NCBI GenBank assembly: GCA_021647745.1
Contig: JAKIUB010000005.1
Coordinates: forward strand, 1-64,000
Direction: 5' to 3'
Source of the DNA: Paracoccaceae bacterium
GTDB lineage: Bacteria > Pseudomonadota > Alphaproteobacteria > Rhodobacterales > Rhodobacteraceae
DNA length: 64,000 nucleotides
Within the stretch, counting starts at the first letter, position 1, and each line of letters opens with the position of its first letter. This document shows positions 8,561-16,831 of the stretch, in pieces. Position numbers and translations under genes: made by a program. The notes under the pieces were generated by a model. That model was given only the letters and a program-made list of their open reading frames with translations. It ran no database searches and was not told the origin of the DNA.

Positions 8561-9483
8561 TAAACGTGGTGCTTCTGGCGGGCGGTGTGGGCGGGGCCAA
8601 AATGGCCGAGGGCTTTGATGGGCTCCCGGGCGTGGCGCTTTCGGTGATTGGCAACATCGCTGATGATGCCAGCTTTCACGGGCTGTGGGTTTCGCCCGAT
8701 ATCGACACGCTGACCTATAGCTTGGCAGGCCGGATAGACCGCCGCCAAGGCTGGGGCGTGGCCGATGAAAGCCACCGCGCGCTCGCGGTGCTGAAAGAGC
8801 TGGGGGATGACACATGGATGACGCTGGGGGACCGCGATTTCGGCTTGCACATCTACCGCAGCCACGCTTTGGCGCGGGGGCAGAGCCGCAGTGCGATTGC
8901 GGCGCATGTGGCCAAGACCTTCGGGGTGAAAAGCGCGATATTACTGCCGACGGATGATGTGGTGCAAACCCGCGTGCGGGTGGCTGCTGGCTGGCTTTCC
9001 TTTCAGGAGTATTTTGTGCGCGAGCAATGCCGCCCCGAGGTGCTGGAGCTGGAGTATGAGGGGGTGGAGGCGGCAAAGCCAACAGCGGCGGCGCTCAAGG
9101 CGATTGCGGCGGCTGATTTCATTGTGCTGGCCCCGAGCAACCCTTTGGTTTCGATCGCGCCAATACTGGCGGTGCCGGAGCTGCGGGCGGCGTTGGCTGC
9201 GGCGAAGGCGCCGGTTTGGGCGGTTAGCCCGCTGATTGCCGGCAAGGTAGTGAAGGGGCCTGCCGACCGGATGATGAAGGCGCTCGGCCTGCGTGCCGAT
9301 GCGCTGGGGGTGGCGGAATATTATAAAGACGTGGTCGACCATATGGTGATCGACACGCTGGATATGGGCTTGGCGGAAGAGATTATGGCGCTCGGGAAAG
9401 GCTGCACTGTGCTGCCGACTTTGATGACCGAGCGCGCTGAGAAGCTGGCGCTTGCGGCAGGGATTTTGAGGATGGCACAATGA
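8557..9483 (+). CDS. cofD: 2-phospho-L-lactate transferase, CofD/FbiA
   Basis: A 308-aa transferase that moves a phospholactyl-type group from the GDP-activated donor made by CofC onto FO, giving F420-0 or its dehydro form. Family motifs are LLAGGVGGAKMAEGF, NIADDASFHGLWVSPDIDT, LGDRDFGLHIYRS and APSNPLVSIAPIL. It is translationally coupled to cofH and cofC by ATGA overlaps on both sides. Confidence 0.96.
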   Translation: MINVVLLAGGVGGAKMAEGFDGLPGVALSVIGNIADDASFHGLWVSPDIDTLTYSLAGRIDRRQGWGVADESHRALAVLKELGDDTWMTLGDRDFGLHIYRSHALARGQSRSAIAAHVAKTFGVKSAILLPTDDVVQTRVRVAAGWLSFQEYFVREQCRPEVLELEYEGVEAAKPTAAALKAIAAADFIVLAPSNPLVSIAPILAVPELRAALAAAKAPVWAVSPLIAGKVVKGPADRMMKALGLRADALGVAEYYKDVVDHMVIDTLDMGLAEEIMALGKGCTVLPTLMTERAEKLALAAGILRMAQ

Positions 9484-10058
9484 AGGATTTGCTTTTTATT
9501 GTGCCCATGAAAGACCCGAAGCTGGCAAAATCGCGGCTTTCCGAGGTGTTGCCGGATGCGGTGCGGGCGCGGCTGGCGCTGGCGCTTTATCAAAGGATGC
9601 TCGGGTTTTTGGCGGAGGCGCAGCCTGATGTCGATGTGCTGGTGGTGAGTGAAAGCGAAACGATTGCAGCTGAGGCGCGGTTGTTTTTGCAGCAACAAAG
9701 CAACGGGCTGAATGCGGCGGTGGGCGAGGGTGCGGCATGGGCCAAAGCGCAGGGGTACGCCGCCATTTGCGTGCTGCCGGCTGATCTGGCGGACCCGTCA
9801 GCGGAGGATTTGGCGCGGTTGCTTGCCTTGCGTGGTGGGGTGGTTTTGGCACCGGCGCATGATGGCGGCACCAATGCGCTGCTGGTCTCTCCGCCGGATG
9901 CGATTGAGTTTTGCTATGGCAAAGGCTCGTGCAAGGCGCACCAGAATGCGGCTGCGGCGGCAGGGGTGCCGTGCACGATTGTTCCACTTGAGAGCTTTAA
10001 ATATGACATCGATACCAGCGCCGATCTGGCACGGGTCAGGGGGGTGGAATGGGCGTAG
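9480..10058 (+). CDS. cofC: 2-phospholactate (or PEP/3-PG) guanylyltransferase, CofC/FbiD
   Basis: A 192-aa nucleotidyltransferase that activates the three-carbon side-chain precursor of F420 with GTP. The N-terminus VPMKDPKLAKSRL carries the nucleotide-binding loop. PADLADP supplies the metal-binding Asp, and DGGTNALL and CYGKGSCKAHQNAA match the substrate pocket. The family uses 2-phospholactate in archaea, PEP in mycobacteria and 3-phosphoglycerate in some Burkholderiales; this sequence alone does not decide which. It overlaps cofE by 10 bp. Confidence 0.94.
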   Translation: MKDLLFIVPMKDPKLAKSRLSEVLPDAVRARLALALYQRMLGFLAEAQPDVDVLVVSESETIAAEARLFLQQQSNGLNAAVGEGAAWAKAQGYAAICVLPADLADPSAEDLARLLALRGGVVLAPAHDGGTNALLVSPPDAIEFCYGKGSCKAHQNAAAAAGVPCTIVPLESFKYDIDTSADLARVRGVEWA

Positions 10059-10807
10059 AGCTGGCAGCGGTTTTGGGCATTCCCGATATTCACCCCGGTG
10101 ATGATCTGGTTGGTATCATCGGCGATGCGCTTGCTCCGATGGGCCTTCAGGATGGCGATATCCTGACCTCGGCGCACAAGATTTTCTCCAAGGCCGAGGG
10201 GCAGGTGGTGGCGCTCGCGGGGGTTACGCCCTCAAGCGAGGCGCTTGATTATGCTGAAAAGCTGAATAAAGACCCGCGTAAGGTTGAGGTGATCCTCCGC
10301 GAAAGTGCGCGGGTGGTGAAAACCTTCCGCCATCCCGGTCAGAACGAGGGCGTGATGATCTGCCAGCACCGACTGGGTTTTATCAGCGCCAATGCGGCGG
10401 TGGACGAGAGCAATACGGGGGCTTCTGGCACCGTTATTTTGCTGCCCAAAGATCCCGATGCCAGCGCGCGGCGGCTCCGCGACGGGCTGGAGGCGCGTTA
10501 CGGCGTGCGCCTTGGCGTGGTCATAACCGATACCTTTGGTCGCCCGTGGCGGCTGGGGCAGGTGAATGTGGCGATCGGTTTGGCGGGGGTGCCGGCGACC
10601 GTGCATGAGGGCGGCAAACGGGATGCCTATGGGCGCGAGCTGGCGGTGACCGAACCGGCCTTTGCCGACGAGATAGCCACGGCCAGCGGGCTGGTGGTGG
10701 GCAAGGCAGCACTTACGCCGGTGGTGCGGTTTCGCGGCCTCACTTGGCAAGTTTCAAATGATAAAGCGGCGGATATACTCCGCCCCGGCAAGGAGAATGT
10801 ATTTTGA
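10049..10807 (+). CDS. cofE: F420:gamma-glutamyl ligase, CofE
   Basis: A 252-aa GTP-dependent ligase adding L-glutamate residues to F420-0 to form the polyglutamate tail. Conserved pieces are SAHKIFSKAEGQVV, GFISANAAVDESN, TDTFGRPWRLGQVNVAIG and GRELAVTEPAFADE. It is the stand-alone archaeal-length form and lacks the C-terminal nitroreductase-like domain of actinobacterial FbiB, which reduces dehydro-F420-0. If PEP is the precursor, that reduction must be done by another protein. Confidence 0.95.
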   Translation: MGVELAAVLGIPDIHPGDDLVGIIGDALAPMGLQDGDILTSAHKIFSKAEGQVVALAGVTPSSEALDYAEKLNKDPRKVEVILRESARVVKTFRHPGQNEGVMICQHRLGFISANAAVDESNTGASGTVILLPKDPDASARRLRDGLEARYGVRLGVVITDTFGRPWRLGQVNVAIGLAGVPATVHEGGKRDAYGRELAVTEPAFADEIATASGLVVGKAALTPVVRFRGLTWQVSNDKAADILRPGKENVF

Positions 10808-11469
10808 CTAGAATAGCAATTATTGGCGGCACAGGCCCGCAGGGGCAAGGCTTGGCGCTACGGTTTGCGCGCGCTGGCGTGAGGGTGGCTCTTGGCTCAA
10901 GGGATGGTGCGCGCGCCACCGAGATCGTAGCCGGACTGAACGCCAAACTGGGCACTGCGCTGATCGAGGGGTTTGACAATGCGGGTGCGGTGGCGGCGGC
11001 GGATGAAATGGTCATCCTTGCGGTGCCGTTCTCGGGCCATAACGCCACGCTGGAAACCTTGAAAGCTGACCTCGCGGGCAAAATCCTTGTCGATATCGTG
11101 GTGCCGCTTTCGCCCGATGACCCAAAGCTGGTGGAGATGCCCCCTGAAGGCTCGGCCACCGAGGCGGCGCAGGCGCTGCTGGGGCCGGATATTCCGGTGG
11201 TGGGGGCGCTGCATAATGTGTCGGCCCACACGCTGAATGATCTTGAGAAGCCGATTAATTGCGACATCCTGGTTTGCGGCAACAAGCTGGAGCCGCGCAA
11301 GAAGGTCATGGCGCTTATCGATCAGCTCGGGGTGCAATCTTACAACGCGGGCAACGCCCAAGCGGCGCGCTGCATCGAGGCGCTTACGCCAATCCTTATT
11401 CGGCTCAATATTTCAAAGGCAGTGCCTTTTTCACATGCGGGGCTCAAAATCTGGGCGCCAGATGCCTAA
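10804..11469 (+). CDS. fno: F420H2:NADP+ oxidoreductase
   Basis: A 221-aa enzyme that exchanges hydride between NADPH and F420, supplying reduced cofactor. The dinucleotide loop IGGTGPQGQGLALRFA is at residues 6-21, followed by LGSRD, the usual NADP-phosphate contact. ILAVPFSGH, LVDIVVPLSP and GALHNVSAHTL are characteristic. Translation starts at TTG10804, which overlaps the cofE stop by 4 bp; no better start exists. Its place directly after cofE argues for a self-contained F420 synthesis and reduction unit. Confidence 0.94.
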   Translation: MTRIAIIGGTGPQGQGLALRFARAGVRVALGSRDGARATEIVAGLNAKLGTALIEGFDNAGAVAAADEMVILAVPFSGHNATLETLKADLAGKILVDIVVPLSPDDPKLVEMPPEGSATEAAQALLGPDIPVVGALHNVSAHTLNDLEKPINCDILVCGNKLEPRKKVMALIDQLGVQSYNAGNAQAARCIEALTPILIRLNISKAVPFSHAGLKIWAPDA

Positions 11470-11501
11470 AAACAATCACTTAAACCAAAGGGAGAAAAAT
11501 C

Positions 11502-12503
11502 ATGGAATTCGGAATTACATTTAAAGGTGTGGTTGAGCCAAAACGCGCCCGCGCACTGGTGCGGCAAGCCGAAAACGCCGGTTTTGAATATTGCTGGTAT
11601 TATGACAGCCATATCCTGTGGCGCGAAAGCTTCGTGGCGATGGCGATGCTGATGGAGCACACCACCACCATGCGCTTTGGCCCCTTGGTGACCAACCCCA
11701 ATACCCGCGATTGGTCGGTGGCCGCCAGCCTGTTTGGCTCGCTGGCCAAGCAATCCGAGGGCCGTTTTGATATCGGCCTCGGGCGCGGCGACAGCGCCGT
11801 GCGGGTGATGGGCAAAAAGCCGGCACCACTGGCCAAGCTGGAAGAGTTTGTCGATGTGGTCAAAGGGCTGGTTCGCGGGGAGGAAAAGCAATATGGCGAG
11901 TGCCCGAACCCTGTGCAATTCCCGTGGGCTGATGGCTATGAGCTGCCGGTCTGGGTGGCGGCTTACGGGCCAAAGGCGCTGGCCTCGGCGGGTAAGGTTG
12001 GTGATGGGCTGGTGCTGCAAATCGCCGAGCCAAAAATCGTCAAGTGGCTGGCCGATCAGGCGATAGCGGCGGGCAATGCCGCAGGGCGGGATATGTCAAA
12101 CTACCGCGTTATGGCTGCTGCGCCAGCTTGGACAGGGCCAAAGGATGAGGGCATCGCCGCCACCCGCTGGTTCCCGGCGATGGTGGGCAACCATGTGGCT
12201 GATATTGTCGAAAAATACGGCTCTGACAGTGATATGGTCCCCGCCAGCCTCACCGCCTATATCGAGGATCGCAAGGGCTATGATTATTCTAAACACGGCC
12301 AGACCAGCAATCCTTACCTCGATTTCATCACTGATGATATTGTCGAGAGCTTTGCAGTGCTTGGCAGCCCTGACGAGCATATCGCCAAGCTTAGAGAGCT
12401 GGAGGCGGTCGGGGTGACCCAGTTCAATATCTACCTTGATAATGGTGACGAGGAGCGCATCATCGCCGACTATGCCGAGAAGATCATTCCGGCATTCCGG
12501 TAA
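11502..12503 (+). CDS. F420-dependent luciferase-like oxidoreductase (CPS_4043-type)
   Basis: A 333-aa TIM-barrel protein of the luciferase-like (LLM) class. It begins MEFGITFKGVVEPKRARALV and continues AENAGFEYCWYYDSHILW, TRDWSVAASLFGSL and FDIGLGRGDSAVRVMGKKP, which I recognise as the Proteobacterial F420-dependent group named after Colwellia CPS_4043. It lies 32 bp after fno with a strong AAGGGAG ribosome site and no terminator between, so it is probably co-transcribed and is the most likely dedicated user of the F420H2 made here. The substrate is unknown. Confidence 0.88.
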   Translation: MEFGITFKGVVEPKRARALVRQAENAGFEYCWYYDSHILWRESFVAMAMLMEHTTTMRFGPLVTNPNTRDWSVAASLFGSLAKQSEGRFDIGLGRGDSAVRVMGKKPAPLAKLEEFVDVVKGLVRGEEKQYGECPNPVQFPWADGYELPVWVAAYGPKALASAGKVGDGLVLQIAEPKIVKWLADQAIAAGNAAGRDMSNYRVMAAAPAWTGPKDEGIAATRWFPAMVGNHVADIVEKYGSDSDMVPASLTAYIEDRKGYDYSKHGQTSNPYLDFITDDIVESFAVLGSPDEHIAKLRELEAVGVTQFNIYLDNGDEERIIADYAEKIIPAFR

Positions 12504-12508
12504 GCACC

Positions 12509-12533
12509 AAAGGGGCGGTTTGCGCCGCCCTTT
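12509..12533 (+). terminator. Terminator after the F420 operon
   Basis: Just after the LLM stop, AAAGGGGCGG and CCGCCCTTT form a GC-rich stem (one bulged G) around TTTGCG, ending in T residues. It marks the probable end of the cof-fno-LLM transcript. Confidence 0.6.
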
Positions 12534-12602
12534 ACACATCCTGCATCTTGAATGCGGTGGCGCAGAGGTTACCTGTCAGGGGCAAATACTCAGGAGACCA
12601 TC

Positions 12603-13172
12603 ATGCGTGTTGAGCCAAAGCCCATAAAAAACTACCCGCTGTTCATCCGTGGCTTTTTTGCCAAGCAAAAGCGCACCTACGGCGAGGTGCTTTTGCCCGG
12701 TCTGCTCTGGGGGCGCTCCAAATGGGTGTTTGCCAGTGTGGCGTTGCTTTATGGGGCGCTTAACCGTAAAAACTCGCCCCTAAACGGGGTACTGCGCTCG
12801 ATGGTGACGGTGCGGGTATCGCAGATCAACCATTGCGAATTCTGTGTGGATATCAACGGGGCCACCTTGCAAAAGCGCGGCGCGAGCGAGGCCAAAATAC
12901 TGGCCCTGCGGGAATGGCAGAGCAGCGACGAGTTTGACGATCTCGAAAAGGCCGTGCTGGCCTATACCGAGGCCGTAACCTATACCGATGGCAAAATCAC
13001 CGACGAGATGATGGCCGCGCTTCGCCAGCATTTTGACGATGACGGCATTGTGGAGCTGACCGGCATGATCGCCTTCCAAAACCTCTCCAGCAAATTCAAC
13101 GCCGCGCTGGATATCCCGCCGCAGGGGTTTTGCGAGGTGCCGGCGCTGAAGGTGGATGGCGACAGGCCATGA
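12603..13172 (+). CDS. Carboxymuconolactone decarboxylase/AhpD-like protein
   Basis: A 189-aa helical protein of the carboxymuconolactone decarboxylase family. The sequence HCEFCVDINGATLQKRG carries the CxxC...(H/N) redox pattern of AhpD-like members, which can act as disulfide reductants in peroxide defence. Many family members have no known substrate. ATG12603 has GGAG 8 bp upstream. It follows the F420 operon terminator, so it is probably transcribed separately; a functional link to F420 is speculative. Confidence 0.85.
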   Translation: MRVEPKPIKNYPLFIRGFFAKQKRTYGEVLLPGLLWGRSKWVFASVALLYGALNRKNSPLNGVLRSMVTVRVSQINHCEFCVDINGATLQKRGASEAKILALREWQSSDEFDDLEKAVLAYTEAVTYTDGKITDEMMAALRQHFDDDGIVELTGMIAFQNLSSKFNAALDIPPQGFCEVPALKVDGDRP

Positions 13173-13255
13173 AGGCCATCAACATATATTCGTGATTGGC
13201 TGATTGCCCATCACCGGCCTATAGTCAAAAAAAGCCATTTTGAAGGAGAAGAAAT

Positions 13256-13858
13256 ATGTGGGACGAGAGGTTTTCCAAGCCCGGATATTTGTTTGGCACC
13301 GCACCGGCGCAATTTTTGGTTGATCACAAAAATCTTCTGAAAACAGGAATGACCGCCTTGGCCGTGGCTGATGGCGAGGGGCGAAATTCGGTATTTATGG
13401 CGCAGCAAGGGGTGTCTGTTACGGCGATGGACAGCTCCGGTGTTGCCCTTGATAAAGCCCGCGCGCTGGCTAAAGATCAGGGCGTCGAGGTTGACTTTAA
13501 TCTGGCCGATATTGCTGCATGGAACTGGCATGAAAAAACCTATGATCTGGTGGTCGGGGTGTTTATCCAGTTTGCCGGTCCCGAGACAAGAAGCGCCCAG
13601 TTTGAAGGGATGAAACAGGCGGTAAAGCCCGGTGGCACCCTGCTGCTGCACGGCTACACCCCAAAACAGCTCGAATTTGGCACCGGTGGCCCGCCTTTTG
13701 TCGAAAACCTCTATACCGAAGATATGCTGCGCCTAGCGTTTGGTGATTTCGAGATTATCGAGCTGCGCAGTTACGAGCGCGAAATAAATGAGGGCGAGGG
13801 GCATTCGGGCATGTCTGCGCTAGTTGATCTGATCGCACGCAAGCCTGTCAGTAGCTAA
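13256..13858 (+). CDS. Class I SAM-dependent methyltransferase (TehB-like)
   Basis: A 200-aa methyltransferase beginning MWDERFSKPGYLFGTAPAQF, a hallmark of the TehB/tellurite-resistance-like subgroup. The SAM-binding motif I is degenerate in spelling (ALAVADGEGRNSVFMA), followed by the acidic VTAMDSSG; DLVVGVFIQF and VKPGGTLLLHGYTP are motifs IV-V. GAAGGAGAAG precedes the start. The end overlaps the convergent asparaginase gene by 4 bp. The substrate is not predictable. Confidence 0.88.
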   Translation: MWDERFSKPGYLFGTAPAQFLVDHKNLLKTGMTALAVADGEGRNSVFMAQQGVSVTAMDSSGVALDKARALAKDQGVEVDFNLADIAAWNWHEKTYDLVVGVFIQFAGPETRSAQFEGMKQAVKPGGTLLLHGYTPKQLEFGTGGPPFVENLYTEDMLRLAFGDFEIIELRSYEREINEGEGHSGMSALVDLIARKPVSS

Positions 13859-14865
13859 AGCGGGCGCCCACCGGCAAAAAGCGACTCATTCACGATAAAT
13901 TCGCCGGTTTTTATGCCGCGCCGGTTAATCTCGGGCCGGTGGAGATATTGCGCTACACGCGGGTCTTTGGCCTGCACCACCCCGAGCCGGACCAAAAGTG
14001 CTGCCATTACCGCTTCCGATGCCCGTGAGCTGCCATCTTCGATCTTCAGCGCTATGCCAAGGCCTTTTGTCGGCAATATGGCAACAAAAACACCTTCGGC
14101 TCCGGTTTTGATAGCGGCTTCTTTGCCAGCGGCAGCCATTAGCGCGGAGCAGGCACGGTTTTCACCAGCGACCAGCAGCGGGTGGGCCATCATCGCCTCT
14201 ATCAGCGCCCGTGCGGCGTTGGCGCGGGTTTTTCCAAGCCCTTCGGGGCGGGCCATATGGGCCATCGCCCGGGCCAGATGCGCGATTTCACAAGTAAAAT
14301 TGGGGGCCGAGCAGCCGTCTATACCATAGCCTGGTGCGGGGGCGCCGGTAAGTGCCTCAAAAGCTTCCCTGACCGCCTTTTGCACAGGATGGTCCAGCTC
14401 GATATATTCCGGCCCAGCTCCGAGGTGCTGTCCGAGGGTCAAAAACCCGGTATGCTTGCCCGAGCAGTTATTATGTAGCTGGCAAGGTGCCGTGAAGGCC
14501 TCGCGCAACATGGCGCGCGCGTGCCGGTCATTGGGGGTCTGTGGTCCGCAGCGCAGGTCTGCCTCATCAAGATTGATTGTTTTGAGCCAGCTTCGGGCAA
14601 GTCGGGTGTGCATATCCGCGCCTTGATGGCTAGCGCAGGCCAGTGCAAGGTGGTTTTCCAGCAGACCGGCAGAGGCCGCAGCACCGCTTTCAACCAGCGG
14701 CAGCGCCTGTAGCATTTTGCAGGCCGAGCGCGGAAAGATTACCTTGTCTGCTTGCCCCCATTCGGCGACTATTCCGGCCGGTCCCCACACCACAACATGC
14801 CCGCGATGAACGGACTCCGGTATCCCGTTCCGGTGTAGTTCGACCAGTTTCACAGCGCCACCCAT
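13855..14865 (-). CDS. Rhizobial-type (class 3) L-asparaginase
   Basis: A 336-aa enzyme of the Rhizobium etli AnsA-type family, unrelated to E. coli asparaginases, hydrolysing L-asparagine to aspartate and ammonia. Diagnostic motifs are SACKMLQALPLVESG (with a Ser-Cys-x-Lys element), CASHQGADMH, LHNNCSGKHTGFL and YGIDGCSAPNF. Length and motifs are intact. No signal peptide, so it is cytoplasmic. It is transcribed divergently from the IalB gene; the 186-bp gap between them holds no further frame I can support. Confidence 0.93.
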   Translation of the reverse strand: MGGAVKLVELHRNGIPESVHRGHVVVWGPAGIVAEWGQADKVIFPRSACKMLQALPLVESGAAASAGLLENHLALACASHQGADMHTRLARSWLKTINLDEADLRCGPQTPNDRHARAMLREAFTAPCQLHNNCSGKHTGFLTLGQHLGAGPEYIELDHPVQKAVREAFEALTGAPAPGYGIDGCSAPNFTCEIAHLARAMAHMARPEGLGKTRANAARALIEAMMAHPLLVAGENRACSALMAAAGKEAAIKTGAEGVFVAILPTKGLGIALKIEDGSSRASEAVMAALLVRLGVVQAKDPRVAQYLHRPEINRRGIKTGEFIVNESLFAGGRPL

Positions 14866-15051
14866 TTTCTTTTCCCCCCGATTATCGGCAATATCCTGCC
14901 CGCCCGAGAATATCCGTGCGTTTTAGGCTGGCTATTGGTCCCTGATTCTATTTAGATTAAGGTTGTAAACGAGCAAAATACAAGCCGCTTGAAAAAACCC
15001 GATAATAACACGGGTAGAGCGGCCTCTTCGGTTTGAGCAGGAGCCCGGAAA

Positions 15052-15576
15052 ATGTTGAAAAAATTAGTAGCCAGCGCTTTTATAGGCATGGTCTTTGCCT
15101 TGCCCGTGGCGGCACAAGAGCTTGCGATGGTCGATTCCGAAACCGACTGGAGCGTATATGTAGCGGATAGCCCGAAAGAATGTTTTATCGTTTCGGCTCC
15201 CACCAAGTGGTCGGCCCAGCGCGAGGGCAAGGCCGTAACCGTGCGTCGCGGCGATATCCGGTTTTATATTTCGATCATCCCCGGTGCGCAGGTCCAGAAC
15301 GAGCCGAGCTTTTTGGCCGGATACCCGTTGAGACAGGATGCGCCGGTGCAAATGCAGATTAGGGATGCCAGCTTCAGCCTTTATCCGAATGCGGAAATCA
15401 GTGCTGAATACGCTTGGCCGCGCCCGGAAGACGATGCTGGCTTGATCGCAGCCATGCGCGGCGGTACCGAGGCGACTGTTATCGGCACATCAGCACGGGG
15501 CACCGTGACCTCGGATGTCTTTTCGCTGATCGGCTTCACCGCCGCCTATGCAAAAGCCGAAGAGATGTGCCGCTGA
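15052..15576 (+). CDS. IalB-family (invasion-associated locus B) secreted protein
   Basis: A 174-aa protein with a clear Sec signal peptide (MLKKLVASAFIGMVFALPVAAQ, cleavage after AQA-like VAAQ). The mature part resembles the invasion-associated locus B family, with W-S-V-Y, ECFI and a final Cys (EEMCR) that could pair with the early Cys. The family is named from Bartonella but is widespread in free-living alphaproteobacteria, where the role is unknown. Its position immediately before rlmN is a conserved arrangement as I remember it. Confidence 0.8.
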   Translation: MLKKLVASAFIGMVFALPVAAQELAMVDSETDWSVYVADSPKECFIVSAPTKWSAQREGKAVTVRRGDIRFYISIIPGAQVQNEPSFLAGYPLRQDAPVQMQIRDASFSLYPNAEISAEYAWPRPEDDAGLIAAMRGGTEATVIGTSARGTVTSDVFSLIGFTAAYAKAEEMCR

Positions 15577-15615
15577 CGCCGCTGGCAACCCCGCACAAAA
15601 AAACCTATACTAAAG

Positions 15616-15644
15616 ACGCCCTTCGCTTATGCGGGGGGCGTTTT
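15616..15644 (+). terminator. Rho-independent terminator after the IalB gene
   Basis: ACGCCC (15616-15621) and GGGCGT (15636-15641) form the stem with a partly paired loop, followed by TTTT (15641-15644). It lies between the IalB stop and the rlmN start. Confidence 0.6.
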
Positions 15645-15661
15645 GAATTTGAGGAATGACG

Positions 15662-16831
15662 ATGAGTGCCCCGATTGCCCCCGAAACCCGCGTAATAGCG
15701 CGCCCCGTCGCTGAAGGCGAAAAACAAAGCCTGCTCGGCCTGACCCGCGATGCCCTGCGCAAAGCTCTCATTGCCATCGGCACCCCCGAGCGTCAGGCCA
15801 AAATGCGAGCAAGCCAGCTTTGGAGCTGGATCTACCAAAAAGGCGTGCAGGATTTTGCGGAGATGACCAACCTCGCCAAACCCTTTCGCGAGGCGCTGGG
15901 CGCACATTTTACCGTGGCCCGCCCCGAAATCGTAACGCTTCAGATCAGTCAGGACGGCACGCGCAAATACCTGCTGCGCATCGCCGGCGGTCTTGAGGTC
16001 GAGGCGGTTTATATACCGGACGAAAACCGCGGCACGCTGTGTATTTCCTCACAGGTTGGCTGCACGCTTAATTGCAGCTTTTGCCATACCGGCACCCAGA
16101 AGCTGGTGCGCAACCTGAGTGCGGGCGAGATCGTGGCGCAGGTGATGGTGGCGCGCGACGATCTTGATGAATGGCCGGTAGACGGCACGCCTCGCGAGGG
16201 GCGTCGCCGCATTACCAATGTGGTGCTGATGGGCATGGGTGAGCCGCTTTATAATTTTGAAAACGTGCGCGATGCCATGAATATCGTGATGGATAACGAA
16301 GGTATCTCGATTTCGCGCCGCCGGATCACGCTGAGCACCTCTGGCGTTGTGCCCGAGATTATCCGCGCAGGTGAGGAGATCGGCTGTTTGCTGGCGATCA
16401 GCTTTCACGCCACCACCAATGAAATCCGCGACACGCTGGTGCCGATCAACAAAAAGTGGAATATCGAAAAGCTGCTGGAGACACTTAAAGCCTATCCACG
16501 CCTATCCAATTCCGAGCGCATTACCTTTGAATATGTGATGCTGAAGGATGTGAATGACAGTGACGACGATGCAAGGCGTCTGGTGCGGTTGATCTCGGGT
16601 ATTCCGGCCAAGATCAACCTCATTCCGTTTAACCCGTGGCCGGGCAGCCCTTATGAGCGCTCGAGCTGGGGCCGCATCGAGGCTTTTGCCGAGATCGTGA
16701 ACGAGGCCGGCTATGCCAGCCCTGTGCGTACCCCGCGCGGCGAAGATATCATGGCGGCTTGCGGCCAGCTTAAATCTGCCTCTGAAAAGCAGCGCAAAAG
16801 TGCATTAAAAAAGGCCGCGTCGCATGACTGA
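15662..16831 (+). CDS. rlmN: 23S rRNA A2503 / tRNA A37 C2-methyltransferase RlmN
   Basis: A 389-aa dual-specificity radical-SAM methylase acting on 23S rRNA A2503 and some tRNAs at A37. The radical-SAM cysteines are C134, C138 and C141 in QVGCTLNCSFCHTG. The catalytic pair is C127 (GTLCISSQ) and the C-terminal Cys in EDIMAACGQL. VVLMGMGEPLYNFENV and LAISFHAT are conserved. ATG15662 is chosen over ATG15656 because GAGG (15651-15654) is then 7 bp away. The end overlaps the next gene by 8 bp. Confidence 0.97.
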   Translation: MSAPIAPETRVIARPVAEGEKQSLLGLTRDALRKALIAIGTPERQAKMRASQLWSWIYQKGVQDFAEMTNLAKPFREALGAHFTVARPEIVTLQISQDGTRKYLLRIAGGLEVEAVYIPDENRGTLCISSQVGCTLNCSFCHTGTQKLVRNLSAGEIVAQVMVARDDLDEWPVDGTPREGRRRITNVVLMGMGEPLYNFENVRDAMNIVMDNEGISISRRRITLSTSGVVPEIIRAGEEIGCLLAISFHATTNEIRDTLVPINKKWNIEKLLETLKAYPRLSNSERITFEYVMLKDVNDSDDDARRLVRLISGIPAKINLIPFNPWPGSPYERSSWGRIEAFAEIVNEAGYASPVRTPRGEDIMAACGQLKSASEKQRKSALKKAASHD

